Below are positions 34,948-44,561 of a DNA stretch of 64,000 bases, piece by piece. The notes under the pieces were generated by a model that had not been told where the DNA came from, made no database searches, and saw nothing but the letters and a program-made list of their open reading frames with translations. Numbering within the stretch: position 1 is the stretch's first letter; the number at the start of each line of letters is the position of its first letter. Where the stretch lies: positions 1-64,000 of the forward strand of contig JBCBRH010000001.1 of the NCBI GenBank assembly GCA_039819785.1. Reading direction: 5' to 3'. Origin of the DNA: JBCBRD01 sp039819785. GTDB taxonomy: Bacteria; Pseudomonadota; Alphaproteobacteria; Rhizobiales; Hyphomicrobiaceae. Position numbers and translations under genes: made by a program.

Positions 34948-35368
34948 TCAATTCAAGCGCCGGTATGTGGTGGTGTTCGTCGGCATGGTTCCATCGGGCA
35001 GGATGACTGTCTGGCGCACATCCATGGCGCTGCCATCTGCCGATAACGTTCGCTTGGCGACCATGAGTTCGAGCTGTTTGAGATAGGCCGACGAATGCAA
35101 ATTCTCGGTCAGATGGTGCCTCGATTGAGAGCGCATCGGCGAGTGGGCCGCCGTTAAAGGGTTGCAATTCCCCATCGGTTGGTCCGCCAAACGCCATTGT
35201 GTGCGTCTCACCGTCGGCATCGCTCCAGGTCAATGTGATCGCTACATCTCCATCGTTGTTCTCGAACACGTATGTGGCTGACACTGGTGCGGGGCCCTGC
35301 TCGTATTGGCAGGTTTCGCGGTCGAGCACCCAGGTGCCTAGGAATTTGCTGAAGATTGGTTCGGTCAT
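34948..35368 (-). pseudogene. Frameshifted lipocalin-like small protein gene
   Basis: The first 88 codons from 35368 read MTEPIFSKFLGTWVLDRETC and on through GGPLADALSIEAPSD, the pattern of a small LGTW-type beta-barrel protein. The natural continuation (SSAYLKQLELMVAKRTLSAD and ILPDGTMPTNTTTYRRL) lies in the next frame. The shift is between about 35105 and 35115. Joined, the gene would encode about 139 residues. It is either a recent inactivating indel or a base error in the assembly, since both parts still look well preserved. Function of the family is unknown. Confidence 0.7.
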
Positions 35369-35646
35369 GGGCTACATGCTCGCAAAAACGTCAGCGGACG
35401 CAAACGGGTTTTTGGCCGTGTCCACCCCAAAATCTGAGATAATTCGCTTCACAACCGGTACGCTGTGATCACTATAGCGCATGACTGCCATGCATCACCG
35501 TCGCTGGCGTGGAGACATGCTGCGCGCTTAGAACGGCAGTGCGCGCGCGGAAAAGCACCTGGACGAGCCCCGACACGCTCGTTTGGACGGTGTATGCTAC
35601 GGCCCAGCGAGACACATACGACGAATGCAATTTTGCGGAGAAGCTC

Positions 35647-38310
35647 ATGTCTGGACTGGATGACGTCGCCGAGCGCCAAGAATGGCTCGATGCTATCAAC
35701 TCTGTCATCGCCTTTGAGGGCACCGGACAGGCCGATGATCTCCTCGAAACGGTCGTTGCTCAGGCGCGGCGATCGGGTGCAAAGCTGCCGTTTGCATCGA
35801 ATACGGCTTACATGAACACGATCAGGCCGGAACAGCAGCCAGACTATCCTGGCGACCGGTTGTTGGAGAACAAAGTCCGGGCCGCCATCCGATGGAATGC
35901 AGCTGCCATTGTCCTGAAAGCCAATAAGGACAGCTCAGAACTTGGCGGGCACATCGCGTCGTTCCAATCGGCTGCAACGCTTTATGCAACGGGCTTCACA
36001 CATTTTTGGCACGCGCCGTCGGAAAACCACGGCGGCGATTTGGTTTTCGTTCAGGGGCACTCAGCACCCGGCATTTATGCACGCGCATTTATCGAAGGCC
36101 GGTTGAGCGAAGAACAGGTTCTCAATTTTCGCCAAGAGGTGGATGGCAAAGGCGTTTCGAGCTATCCGCACCCCTGGCTGATGCCGGACTTCTGGCAGTT
36201 TCCGACCGTGTCCATGGGTCTTGGTCCCATCATGGCGATCTATCAGGCGCGGTTCTTGAAATACCTTCACGGGCGCGGTTTGGCCGACACCACCAACCGG
36301 CATGTCTGGGTGTTTTGCGGCGATGGCGAGATGGACGAACCCGAAAGCCTCGGGGCCATCAGTCTGGCGGGCCGCGAAAAACTCGATAACCTCATTTTCG
36401 TTGTGAACTGCAACCTGCAGCGGCTGGATGGACCGGTTCGCGGCAACAGCAAAATCATTCAGGAACTGGAAGGGGATTTCCGAGGGGCTGGCTGGAATGT
36501 CCTGAAGATCGTCTGGGGGACCGGTTGGGATGAATTGATCGCGCGGGACACCAGTGGGCGGTTGCGCCAGCTGATGGAAGAATGCGTCGATGGCGAATAT
36601 CAGGATTTCAAATCCAAGGACGGCTCCTACATCCGGCACAATTTCTTTGGCCGGTATCCCGAAACCGCAGCGATGGTGGCTGACTGGTCAGATGATAAGA
36701 TCTGGTCGCTGACACGTGGTGGTCATGATGCGGTTAAGGTCTATGCCGCCTACAAGGCTGCCGTCGACCATCTGGGTCAGCCGACCGTGATCCTTGCCAA
36801 GACCGTCAAAGGTTTTGGCATGGGTGAAGCGGGCGAAGGGCAGATGATCACCCACCAGCAAAAGAAGATGGGGCTGGATGCGCTTTTGCAGTTCCGCGAC
36901 CGCTTCAAGGTGCCGTTGACTGATGAGCAGGTGAAGAACCTTGAGCTGATCAAGCTCGATAAAGCGTCACCAGAAATGAAGTATCTGGAGGATCGCCGCA
37001 AAGCGCTTGGCGGGTATCTTCCAGCGCGCCGGCAAAAGAGCGATGATCAGTTGATTGTCCCCGAACTGTCGGCCTTCAAATCACAGCTCGAAGCGACGGG
37101 CGAGGGGCGCGAGATTTCTACGACGATGTCGTTTGTCCGCATTTTGAATGCTCTGTTGCGGGACAAATCATTGGGCAAGCGCGTTGTACCCATCGTGCCG
37201 GATGAAAGCCGCACGTTCGGGATGGAGGGGATGTTCCGCCAATACGGGATCTTCTCCCAGGTCGGTCAGCTCTACCGGCCGCAGGATGCCGATCAGCTCA
37301 TGTATTACAAGGAAAGCAAGTCCGGCCAGATGCTCCAGGAGGGCATCAACGAGGCGGGTGCGATGTCGAGCTGGATCGCAGCGGCCACGAGTTATTCGAC
37401 TTCCAATGTTCAGATGATCCCGTTTTACATCTACTACTCGATGTTCGGGTTCCAGCGCGTTGGTGACCTGGCGTGGGCTGCCGGTGACATGCGCGCGCGG
37501 GGCTTTCTGCTGGGCGGCACATCAGGTCGAACAACGTTGAATGGTGAGGGGCTCCAGCACGAAGATGGCCACAGTCACCTGATGTCGGCGACCATCCCCA
37601 ACTGCATCTCGTATGATCCGACCTTTGCCTATGAAGTGGCGGTGATCGTTCAGGACGGTCTACGGCGCATGGTCGGCAACCAGGAAGACGTTTATTACTA
37701 CATCACACTTTTGAACGAGAACTACGAGCATCCCGCGATGCCTGATGGTGCTGAAGCCGACATCATCAAGGGCATGTATCTTTTGAAGGCAGGTGATGAG
37801 GATACATCGAAACGCAAGGTGCACCTCATGGGCTGCGGTGCGATCCTGCGCGAGGTGATCGCAGGTGCGGAGTTGTTGGAAAAAGACTTCGATATCACAG
37901 CGGACATCTGGGCTGTTCCAAGCTTCACAGAAGTGGCGCGAGAGGCTGCAAGCATTGAGCGCTGGAACATGCTGCACCCGGAGGAAGAGACCCGTCTGCC
38001 GCACATCACCACAAAACTCCGATCACGGGGTGATGGCCCCGTGGTTGCGTCCACCGATTACATGAAGGCTTTTGCCGAACAGGTGCGTGCGTTTGTTCCA
38101 GGCACGTATAAAGTTCTGGGCACCGATGGCTTTGGCCGCTCAGATTATCGCCGGAAGCTACGTAAGCATTTCGAGGTCGACCGGCATTTCGTGGCGGTTG
38201 CGGCGCTCAAAGCCCTCGCTGAAGAAAACAAGATCCCCTCCATCAAAGTCACGGAAGCTATCAAGAAATACGGCATCAATCCCGACGCACCAGATCCTGC
38301 GACGGCTTAA
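35647..38310 (+). CDS. aceE: Pyruvate dehydrogenase E1, homodimeric type
   Basis: An 887-residue homodimeric E1 that decarboxylates pyruvate with thiamine diphosphate and acetylates the lipoyl groups of E2. It has the same length as Escherichia coli AceE. Visible landmarks are GFTHFWHAPSENHGGDLVF, the thiamine-Mg motif VFCGDGEMDEPESLGAI followed about 30 residues later by NLIFVVNCNLQRLDGPVRGN, TVKGFGMGEAGEGQ, and LLGGTSGRTTLNGEGLQHED in the C-terminal half. ATG 35647 is chosen with GGAG 6 bases upstream; in-frame starts back to 35509 would add 46 unrelated residues. It begins the aceE-aceF-lpd operon. No PdhR-type regulator is adjacent. Confidence 0.97.
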   Translation: MSGLDDVAERQEWLDAINSVIAFEGTGQADDLLETVVAQARRSGAKLPFASNTAYMNTIRPEQQPDYPGDRLLENKVRAAIRWNAAAIVLKANKDSSELGGHIASFQSAATLYATGFTHFWHAPSENHGGDLVFVQGHSAPGIYARAFIEGRLSEEQVLNFRQEVDGKGVSSYPHPWLMPDFWQFPTVSMGLGPIMAIYQARFLKYLHGRGLADTTNRHVWVFCGDGEMDEPESLGAISLAGREKLDNLIFVVNCNLQRLDGPVRGNSKIIQELEGDFRGAGWNVLKIVWGTGWDELIARDTSGRLRQLMEECVDGEYQDFKSKDGSYIRHNFFGRYPETAAMVADWSDDKIWSLTRGGHDAVKVYAAYKAAVDHLGQPTVILAKTVKGFGMGEAGEGQMITHQQKKMGLDALLQFRDRFKVPLTDEQVKNLELIKLDKASPEMKYLEDRRKALGGYLPARRQKSDDQLIVPELSAFKSQLEATGEGREISTTMSFVRILNALLRDKSLGKRVVPIVPDESRTFGMEGMFRQYGIFSQVGQLYRPQDADQLMYYKESKSGQMLQEGINEAGAMSSWIAAATSYSTSNVQMIPFYIYYSMFGFQRVGDLAWAAGDMRARGFLLGGTSGRTTLNGEGLQHEDGHSHLMSATIPNCISYDPTFAYEVAVIVQDGLRRMVGNQEDVYYYITLLNENYEHPAMPDGAEADIIKGMYLLKAGDEDTSKRKVHLMGCGAILREVIAGAELLEKDFDITADIWAVPSFTEVAREAASIERWNMLHPEEETRLPHITTKLRSRGDGPVVASTDYMKAFAEQVRAFVPGTYKVLGTDGFGRSDYRRKLRKHFEVDRHFVAVAALKALAEENKIPSIKVTEAIKKYGINPDAPDPATA

Positions 38311-38395
38311 GTCCTAAAACGCAATACCTAGGTCTGCAGGCTCCATGCGGGCCAGCGTCGTTCTTCCATCACGTTCCCTTCCAAGGACATTCCCC

Positions 38396-39688
38396 ATGTC
38401 TGTCATAGACGTCAAAATCCCTGATATCGGCGACTTCGAAGATATTCCCGTGATCGAAATCCTGGTTAGCCCGGGTGACACGTTTGAACCCGAAGACCCG
38501 CTGATCACCTTGGAAAGCGACAAGGCAACGATGGAGGTGCCAGCCCCCCATGGCGGAAAGGTCGTCGAGGTTCTCGTCAAGGTCGGCGATAAGGTGTCGG
38601 AAGGCGTCGCGATCTTGAAGGTTGAAGGAGAGGGCGCGGCGGAAGGCGGCGCGACAGAGAAAAGCCCACCTGCGCCAGCGCCTGCCCAAGCGCCTGCGAA
38701 AGATGAGCCAACCAAACATGACGCCACGCCACAGGCGGCAAAGGCGACCGACCACGACGAGGGGACCCGGTCCATCCCAGCGCCCATTTCGTTCGGCGAT
38801 GCCCATGCCAGTCCCACCGTGCGCCGTCTTGCCCGTGAGTTGGAAGTGGATCTCAAGGGCCTGACGGGCTCTGGGGAAAAGGGACGGATTACCAAAGATG
38901 ACGTGAAACGCGCGCTTGCTGGTAAAGCGGCACCGGGCGTCTCAGGTGGCGTTGGAATTCCTGAAATTCCAACCCAGGACTTTTCCAAGTTCGGCGCCAT
39001 TGAAGAAAAACCGCTCAGCCGGTTGAAGAAGTTGTCTGGTCCGCACCTTCACCGGGCTTGGTTGAACATTCCGCACGTGACCCACACGGATGAAACCGAC
39101 ATCACGGAGCTTGAGGCCTATCGGAAGGAACTCGATGCGAAGGCGAAGCCGCAGGGGTACCGGGTGACGCTGCTGTCGTTTCTGATGAAGGCCTCGGTTG
39201 CATGTCTGAAGGAATTTCCCGAGTTCAATTCTTCGCTGGGACCTTCCAAGGATACGTTGATTTTCAAGAAATATTACCACCTCGGCGTGGCGGTCGACAC
39301 ACCCGATGGGCTTGTCGTTCCCGTGATCAAGGATGTGAATGCAAAGGGCATCATCGACATCTCAAAAGAGCTTGCCGAGGTGTCGGCCAAGATGCGTGAA
39401 GGCAAAATCACGCCCGCCGACATCTCCGGTGGAACCTTTTCGATTTCCAGCCTCGGCGGGATCGGTGGCACGCACTTCACACCCGTTGTCAATGCGCCTG
39501 AGGTTGCGATCCTCGGTGTTGTCCGGGCCGCCATGAAACCCGTCTGGGATGGTGAAGCGTTCGAACCCCGGCTGATGCTGCCGTTGTGTCTGTCATATGA
39601 CCACCGCGTCATCGACGGTGCACTTGCCGCCCGCTTTACACGACGACTGGCGGAAATCCTCGGCGATGTCCGCCAGCTTGTACTCTAA
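38396..39688 (+). CDS. aceF: Pyruvate dehydrogenase E2, dihydrolipoyl acetyltransferase
   Basis: A 430-residue acetyltransferase that forms the core of the complex. There is one N-terminal lipoyl domain (about 1-75) with the lipoylated Lys in ESDKATME, an Ala/Pro linker, and an E3/E1-binding domain (ASPTVRRLARELEVDL). The catalytic domain ends with LSYDHRVIDGALAARF, containing the acetyl-transfer His and Asp. A single lipoyl domain is fewer than the three of Escherichia coli. ATG 38396 starts the lipoyl domain directly; an upstream start at 38345 adds a leader without homology. The gap from aceE is 85 bases. Confidence 0.97.
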   Translation: MSVIDVKIPDIGDFEDIPVIEILVSPGDTFEPEDPLITLESDKATMEVPAPHGGKVVEVLVKVGDKVSEGVAILKVEGEGAAEGGATEKSPPAPAPAQAPAKDEPTKHDATPQAAKATDHDEGTRSIPAPISFGDAHASPTVRRLARELEVDLKGLTGSGEKGRITKDDVKRALAGKAAPGVSGGVGIPEIPTQDFSKFGAIEEKPLSRLKKLSGPHLHRAWLNIPHVTHTDETDITELEAYRKELDAKAKPQGYRVTLLSFLMKASVACLKEFPEFNSSLGPSKDTLIFKKYYHLGVAVDTPDGLVVPVIKDVNAKGIIDISKELAEVSAKMREGKITPADISGGTFSISSLGGIGGTHFTPVVNAPEVAILGVVRAAMKPVWDGEAFEPRLMLPLCLSYDHRVIDGALAARFTRRLAEILGDVRQLVL

Positions 39689-39704
39689 GGGTGGGAAACG
39701 CGAC

Positions 39705-41480
39705 ATGGCAGTAACAGACATCAAGGTGCCTGACATTGGCGACTTCTCAGAAGTTCCGGTGATTGAAATTCTTGTGGCACCCGGCGATGTGGTGGCCGAA
39801 GAAGATCCGCTGATCGCACTTGAAAGCGATAAGGCGACCATGGAGGTGCCGGCACCTGTCGCTGGAAAAATCGTCGAAATCAAAGTGGGAGTCGGTGACA
39901 AGGTGGGCGAAGGCACCGTCATCATGAGCTTAGAGGTGGCTGATACGGCAGCAACCGGTGCTGATGCTGCTTCTTCGTCTTCGGCTGGTTCCAGCGCGTC
40001 GGTGTCTGGCGGCTCCACGCCAGCGTCGACACCACAGCCTGCCGGTGCGCACCATGCAGGTGGCGCTGATGTGAGTTGTGAGGTGCTTGTGCTTGGTGCC
40101 GGGCCAGGTGGTTACTCAGCTGCATTCCGGGCTGCCGATCTTGGTATGCAGACCGTTCTTGTTGAGCGCTGGGATGTGCTTGGCGGGGTCTGTCTCAACG
40201 TCGGCTGCATTCCATCGAAGGCGCTGCTTCACACCGCAGCAATTATGGATGAAGCCAAGGCAATGGCTTCACATGGGATCAGCTTTGGCGAACCCAAGAT
40301 CGATCTGGCTGCGTTGCGAACGCACAAAGAAAAAGTCGTTGGCAAATTGACCGGCGGGCTGGCTGGCATGGCCAAGGCGCGCAAAGTCAATGTGGTGACA
40401 GGCACGGGAAAGTTTCTCGATCCTCACCATGTCGAAGTCACCGCCGGAGATGGCAAGCAAACGGTTGTCAAGTTTGACAAGGCCATTATCGCAGCGGGAT
40501 CAGAGGCTGTGAAACTGCCGTTCATTCCCGAAGACGATCGCATTGTGGATTCCACCGGCGCATTGGAGTTGCGTGACATCCCGGCCAAGATGCTGGTGAT
40601 CGGTGGCGGCATTATCGGGCTGGAAATGGCCACCGTGTACTCGACGCTTGGGACGCGGCTTGATTGTGTCGAAATGGTTGATGGACTGATGCCGGGCGCG
40701 GATCGTGACCTTGTGAAGGTCTGGGAAAAGTTCAACGCTCACCGCTTTGACAGCATCATGCTGAAAACAAAGACGACGGCGGTTGAGGCCAAGGACGATG
40801 GGATTTACGTGACCTTTGAAGGGGAAAAGGCACCTGCGGAACCTCAACGCTACGATATGGTTCTGGTGGCTGTCGGGCGCTCACCGAATGGCAAACTCAT
40901 CGATGCGGACAAGGCAGGCGTCGCCGTCAGCGATCGCGGCTTCGTTGATGTCGACAATATGATGCGCACCAACGTGCCGCACATCTACGCCATCGGCGAC
41001 ATCGTCGGGCAGCCGATGCTGGCCCATAAGGCTGTTCATGAAGGGCATGTGGCAGCCGAAGCTGCCAAAGGCATGAACACCGCATTTGATGCACGCCAGA
41101 TCCCGTCGGTCGCCTACACCGATCCAGAAATTGCCTGGGCGGGTTTGAGCGAGACGGAAGCCAAGGCGAAAGGCATCAAGTACGGCAAGGCCATGTTCCC
41201 TTGGGCAGCGTCCGGCCGGGCCATTGCGAATGGCCGGGATGAGGGGTTCACCAAGCTGCTGTTTGATGAAAAGACGCATCGATGCATCGGCGGCGGGATC
41301 GTTGGCACGCACGCCGGCGATCTGATTGGCGAAGTATGTCTGGCTGTTGAAATGGGCGCTGACCCGGTGGATATCGGAAAGACTATCCACCCGCATCCGA
41401 CACTTGGAGAAAGCATTGGTATGACGGCGGAAGTCTTCGAAGGGGTTAGTACGGACCTGCCGCCGGCCCGCAAGCGTTAG
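39705..41480 (+). CDS. lpdA: Dihydrolipoamide dehydrogenase (E3) with N-terminal lipoyl domain
   Basis: A 591-residue flavoprotein that reoxidises dihydrolipoyl groups and reduces NAD. An extra lipoyl domain occupies about residues 1-78 (ESDKATMEVPAP), followed by a Ser/Ala/Pro linker. The E3 core has an FAD fold (VLVLGAGPGGYSAAFRAADL), the redox disulfide GGVCLNVGCIPSK, an NAD fold (VIGGGIIGLEMATVYSTLG), and the C-terminal active-site His-Glu in HPHPTLGES. Lipoyl-E3 fusions are known in several proteobacteria. ATG 39705 starts the lipoyl domain, 16 bases after aceF. Its stop TAG is the first triplet of repeat copy C. Confidence 0.97.
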   Translation: MAVTDIKVPDIGDFSEVPVIEILVAPGDVVAEEDPLIALESDKATMEVPAPVAGKIVEIKVGVGDKVGEGTVIMSLEVADTAATGADAASSSSAGSSASVSGGSTPASTPQPAGAHHAGGADVSCEVLVLGAGPGGYSAAFRAADLGMQTVLVERWDVLGGVCLNVGCIPSKALLHTAAIMDEAKAMASHGISFGEPKIDLAALRTHKEKVVGKLTGGLAGMAKARKVNVVTGTGKFLDPHHVEVTAGDGKQTVVKFDKAIIAAGSEAVKLPFIPEDDRIVDSTGALELRDIPAKMLVIGGGIIGLEMATVYSTLGTRLDCVEMVDGLMPGADRDLVKVWEKFNAHRFDSIMLKTKTTAVEAKDDGIYVTFEGEKAPAEPQRYDMVLVAVGRSPNGKLIDADKAGVAVSDRGFVDVDNMMRTNVPHIYAIGDIVGQPMLAHKAVHEGHVAAEAAKGMNTAFDARQIPSVAYTDPEIAWAGLSETEAKAKGIKYGKAMFPWAASGRAIANGRDEGFTKLLFDEKTHRCIGGGIVGTHAGDLIGEVCLAVEMGADPVDIGKTIHPHPTLGESIGMTAEVFEGVSTDLPPARKR

Positions 41481-41583
41481 AGCCTGTCTGCTTTTCACGG
41501 CCTCGCAAAGCGGGCTCTGAGTTCTTGATTTGGAGCCTGTTCCGGGCGGAAAACCGCGTACACTTTTCCTGAACATACTCTAG
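41479..41583. repeat. 105-bp two-hairpin repeat, copy C
   Basis: An intact copy lying exactly between two convergent genes. The left end overlaps the TAG of the lpd gene. The right end (CTAG) contains the stop codon of the flavoprotein gene on the other strand. The inner stems are AGAGCC/GGGCTCT, GCGG/CCGC and an imperfect GAGCCTGTTC/GAACATACTC. The two hairpins may serve as a two-way terminator here. Confidence 0.9.
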
Positions 41584-44561
41584 TGTCGAGCTGGATTACT
41601 GTCCAAAGCCTGAGCCAAGAGCTGCACAACATGGATGGCTGAGCGGCGGGTGCCGTCTGAAATCTGATGGCGGCAAGACGTGCCATCGGCAAGGATGACG
41701 GTCTCAGCGTCGGCCGCGCGGACAGCTGGCAGGAGGTTCAATTCAGCCATCGCCATGGACGTCTCGTAGGTCTCGGCCTGATATCCGAACGCGCCTGCCA
41801 TGCCACAACAGCTTGTCTGGACGACTTCGGTTTCCAACTCTGGGATGAGTGCCAGAAGCGTTTCGATCGGTTTGACGGCGTTGAATGACTTTTGATGACA
41901 GTGGCCATGCAGCAAGGCTTTTTTGGCCGCTATTGGTTTCAGGCTCAGGTTCAACGACTTTTCCTTGACGCGTCCTGCGAGGTATTCCTCGAGCAGCAAA
42001 ACCCGTTCGCCATAGGCATCCGACCAGGCATCACCCAGCAGTGCGGGTGCTTCATCCCGAAAGGTCATCACGCACGAGGGCTCTAGACCGATAATCGTGC
42101 CACCCCGCTCCAGTGTTGGCAGGAACGCCTTGATGGTGCGCATCAACTCGGCGCGCGCCTCGTCGACCAGTCCAGCGGAAAAGAATGTCCGCCCGCAACA
42201 CAATGGGCGTGCACCGTCTATTGTTCGAGGCAAAGCATGGGCGTACGCGATGCCAGCGGCATCCAGAACCTTTTGCGTGGCACGCAGATTTTCGGGTTCG
42301 AAGTAGCGGTTGAACGTATCGGCAAAAATCAAAACATCAGGCGTAGCGTCGCCCTGCCCATGGTTGGTCCCGCCATCGGTAGCAGGTTTGAAGGCATCAC
42401 TTCGCCATTTCGGCAGCGCGCGCTTTGCGCTGAGCCCGATGGTCTTTTCACTTAGAAACGCCATGCCCGGTACGGTGTCGCGCGCATTAAATGCCCATGG
42501 GAGGCGAGCAGCCCAAGGCGCATAGCGCGGTAGAAACGCCACGACGCGGTCACGTAACGAAAGGCCTTTGGTCTTGGCCCGTTGCGCCAGTACTTCGATT
42601 TTCATCTTGGCCATGTCGACGCCCGTCGGGCATTCGCGGCGGCATGCTTTACACGACACACAAAGAGACATGGTTTCAGCCATCGCATCGGATGTCATGG
42701 CATCGGGTCCAAGCTGCCCGGAAATGGCCAGCCTTAAGGCATTGGCGCGTCCGCGAACGACGTCGCGTTCGTCCTTGGTGACGCGGTAGGATGGGCACAT
42801 GACGCCGTCGCGCATTTTGCGGCATGCGCCATTGTTGTTGCACATCTCAACGGCGCCTTGCAGACCGCGGCCCTTGCCGTGGTGGCCGGCCCATTCGAAG
42901 ACCGTGTCGAAATCCTTGACTTGATAGGCGGGGCCGTATCGCAACAATGTGCGGTCATCCATCTTTGGGGGGCGGACAATCTTGCCGGGGTTTAAAAGCC
43001 CTTTGGGGTCGAAGCGGTCCTTTACCCACTCGAAGTTTTCGACCATCCGGTCTCCAAACATCGGGCGGTGGAACTCAGAGCGAACAATGCCATCGCCGTG
43101 CTCACCGGAATGCGAGCCTTTGTATTCACGCACCATCTCGAAGGCCTCTTCGGCGATGGACCGCATGGCCTTGAGGTCGGCGTCGAGCTTAAGATTGAGG
43201 ACCGGCCGGACATGAAGTGTCCCGACTGAGGCGTGTGCGTACCACGTTCCATCGGTGTCATATTTGCGAAAGATGCCGGTTAGTCGGTCGGTGTATTCGG
43301 CAAGGTCCTTCAGCTCGACCGCGCAATCCTCAACGAATGAAACGGGCTTACCCTCCGATTTCATCGACATGACGATGTTGAGGCCCTGCTTGCGGACTTC
43401 GATAATCTTGGATTGGAACTCCGGATCGATGGCCTTGACCACACCGCCGTCTTTCTTGCCCGGATCGCCCCACCGGAAGCCGAGGTCAGCTACGACATCT
43501 TCAAGTTGATCGAGGCGGCGGAGGTTTTCGGTTTGGTCCGGCTCGGCGAATTCCACGATCAGAAGTGCTGCCGGGTTACCGCGCACAAATGAATCGACGA
43601 TCGGGCGGAACATCGCGATTTCGCGCCCGAGGCGGATGATGTTGGCATCCACCAGTTCAACCGCAGTGGGATCGAGCTTGACGAGGTGCTGGGCTGCATC
43701 CATCGCGTCATAGAATGTGGGAAAATGGCAGACACCTAGAACCTTGTTGTTCAAGACAGGCGATAGCTTCAGCTTGATCTTCTCGCTGATCGCCAGTGTG
43801 CCTTCTGAGCCAACCAAAAGATGCGCCAGATTGTGCCCTTCGTTGTTGGGCAGCAGCGCATCGATATTGTAGCCGGCCACCCGGCGTATGACGTTTGGGA
43901 ACCGGTCGCGGATTTCTTGTTCTTCGCGCCGGCCCAGATCGAGCAGATCATTGACAAGGTCGTAAGGCGCCGTCGTTGCGGTGCCATTCGCACCGCGCGC
44001 TGTCGGGCCGAAGCGTGCGCGTGTGCCATCGGCCATCAGGCTGTCGATTGCCAAAACATTGTCTCGTGAGGTGCCATAGCGGATGGAGCGCGAACCGCAT
44101 GAGTTGTTCGCCGTCATACCGCCGAGCGTGGCGCGTGAGGATGTTGAAACGTCGACCGGGTACCACAGGCCGTGCGGTTTGAGGTGTGCATTCAGATGAT
44201 CGAGCACGAGGCCGGGCTGGACGACGGCGGTCTGGGATTGAGCGTCCACTTCGATGATGCCGTTGAGATGACGGGACATGTCGAGGACGATGGCCTCGTT
44301 CACGGTCTGACCGCATTGCGATGTGCCGCCGCCGCGCGGCAGAACGGGGACGCCCTGGTCGCGGGCAATTGCCATCGTCGCCTCGACATCCTGAAATGTT
44401 TTTGGAACGACGACGGCCAACGGCAACATCTGGTAAACCGATGCGTCCGTCGCATACCGCCCACGGCTGAACCGATCGAACAGGCAGTCGCCCTCGACTG
44501 CGTCTTGTAAGCGTCGCTGCGTTGCAGCATCCAGTTCGTGGTCGGCGATCATCGTTGACAT
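41580..44561 (-). CDS. FAD- and Fe-S-containing D-2-hydroxyacid dehydrogenase
   Basis: A 993-residue enzyme of the GlcD/D-lactate dehydrogenase type, similar in layout and size to Escherichia coli YdiJ (D-2-hydroxyglutarate dehydrogenase, about 1018). The N-terminal FAD domain has VLPRGGGTSQCGQTVNEAIV and a VGSEGTLAI motif. The FAD-oxidase C-terminal domain ends near residue 530 with HGDGIVRSE and LLNPGKI. A ferredoxin-like part follows with Cys in CNNNGACRKMRDGVMCPSY and CVSCKACRRECP, then a CCG-type domain (LCCGRTFF, HCHQKSFNAV, TSCCGMAGAFGYQAE). It would oxidise a D-2-hydroxyacid and pass electrons toward quinone. ATG 44552 is an alternative start. It is divergent from a TRAP operon that may import its substrate. 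Confidence 0.9.
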   Translation of the reverse strand: MSTMIADHELDAATQRRLQDAVEGDCLFDRFSRGRYATDASVYQMLPLAVVVPKTFQDVEATMAIARDQGVPVLPRGGGTSQCGQTVNEAIVLDMSRHLNGIIEVDAQSQTAVVQPGLVLDHLNAHLKPHGLWYPVDVSTSSRATLGGMTANNSCGSRSIRYGTSRDNVLAIDSLMADGTRARFGPTARGANGTATTAPYDLVNDLLDLGRREEQEIRDRFPNVIRRVAGYNIDALLPNNEGHNLAHLLVGSEGTLAISEKIKLKLSPVLNNKVLGVCHFPTFYDAMDAAQHLVKLDPTAVELVDANIIRLGREIAMFRPIVDSFVRGNPAALLIVEFAEPDQTENLRRLDQLEDVVADLGFRWGDPGKKDGGVVKAIDPEFQSKIIEVRKQGLNIVMSMKSEGKPVSFVEDCAVELKDLAEYTDRLTGIFRKYDTDGTWYAHASVGTLHVRPVLNLKLDADLKAMRSIAEEAFEMVREYKGSHSGEHGDGIVRSEFHRPMFGDRMVENFEWVKDRFDPKGLLNPGKIVRPPKMDDRTLLRYGPAYQVKDFDTVFEWAGHHGKGRGLQGAVEMCNNNGACRKMRDGVMCPSYRVTKDERDVVRGRANALRLAISGQLGPDAMTSDAMAETMSLCVSCKACRRECPTGVDMAKMKIEVLAQRAKTKGLSLRDRVVAFLPRYAPWAARLPWAFNARDTVPGMAFLSEKTIGLSAKRALPKWRSDAFKPATDGGTNHGQGDATPDVLIFADTFNRYFEPENLRATQKVLDAAGIAYAHALPRTIDGARPLCCGRTFFSAGLVDEARAELMRTIKAFLPTLERGGTIIGLEPSCVMTFRDEAPALLGDAWSDAYGERVLLLEEYLAGRVKEKSLNLSLKPIAAKKALLHGHCHQKSFNAVKPIETLLALIPELETEVVQTSCCGMAGAFGYQAETYETSMAMAELNLLPAVRAADAETVILADGTSCRHQISDGTRRSAIHVVQLLAQALDSNPARH

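Noticed and set aside
35509..35646. Longer start for AceE
   Set aside because: The added 46 residues have no homology, and ATG 35647 has a good ribosome site and gives the family length of 887.
41114..41576. Minus-strand frames across the lpd gene and repeat C
   Set aside because: Shadows of the E3 coding sequence extended by the repeat.
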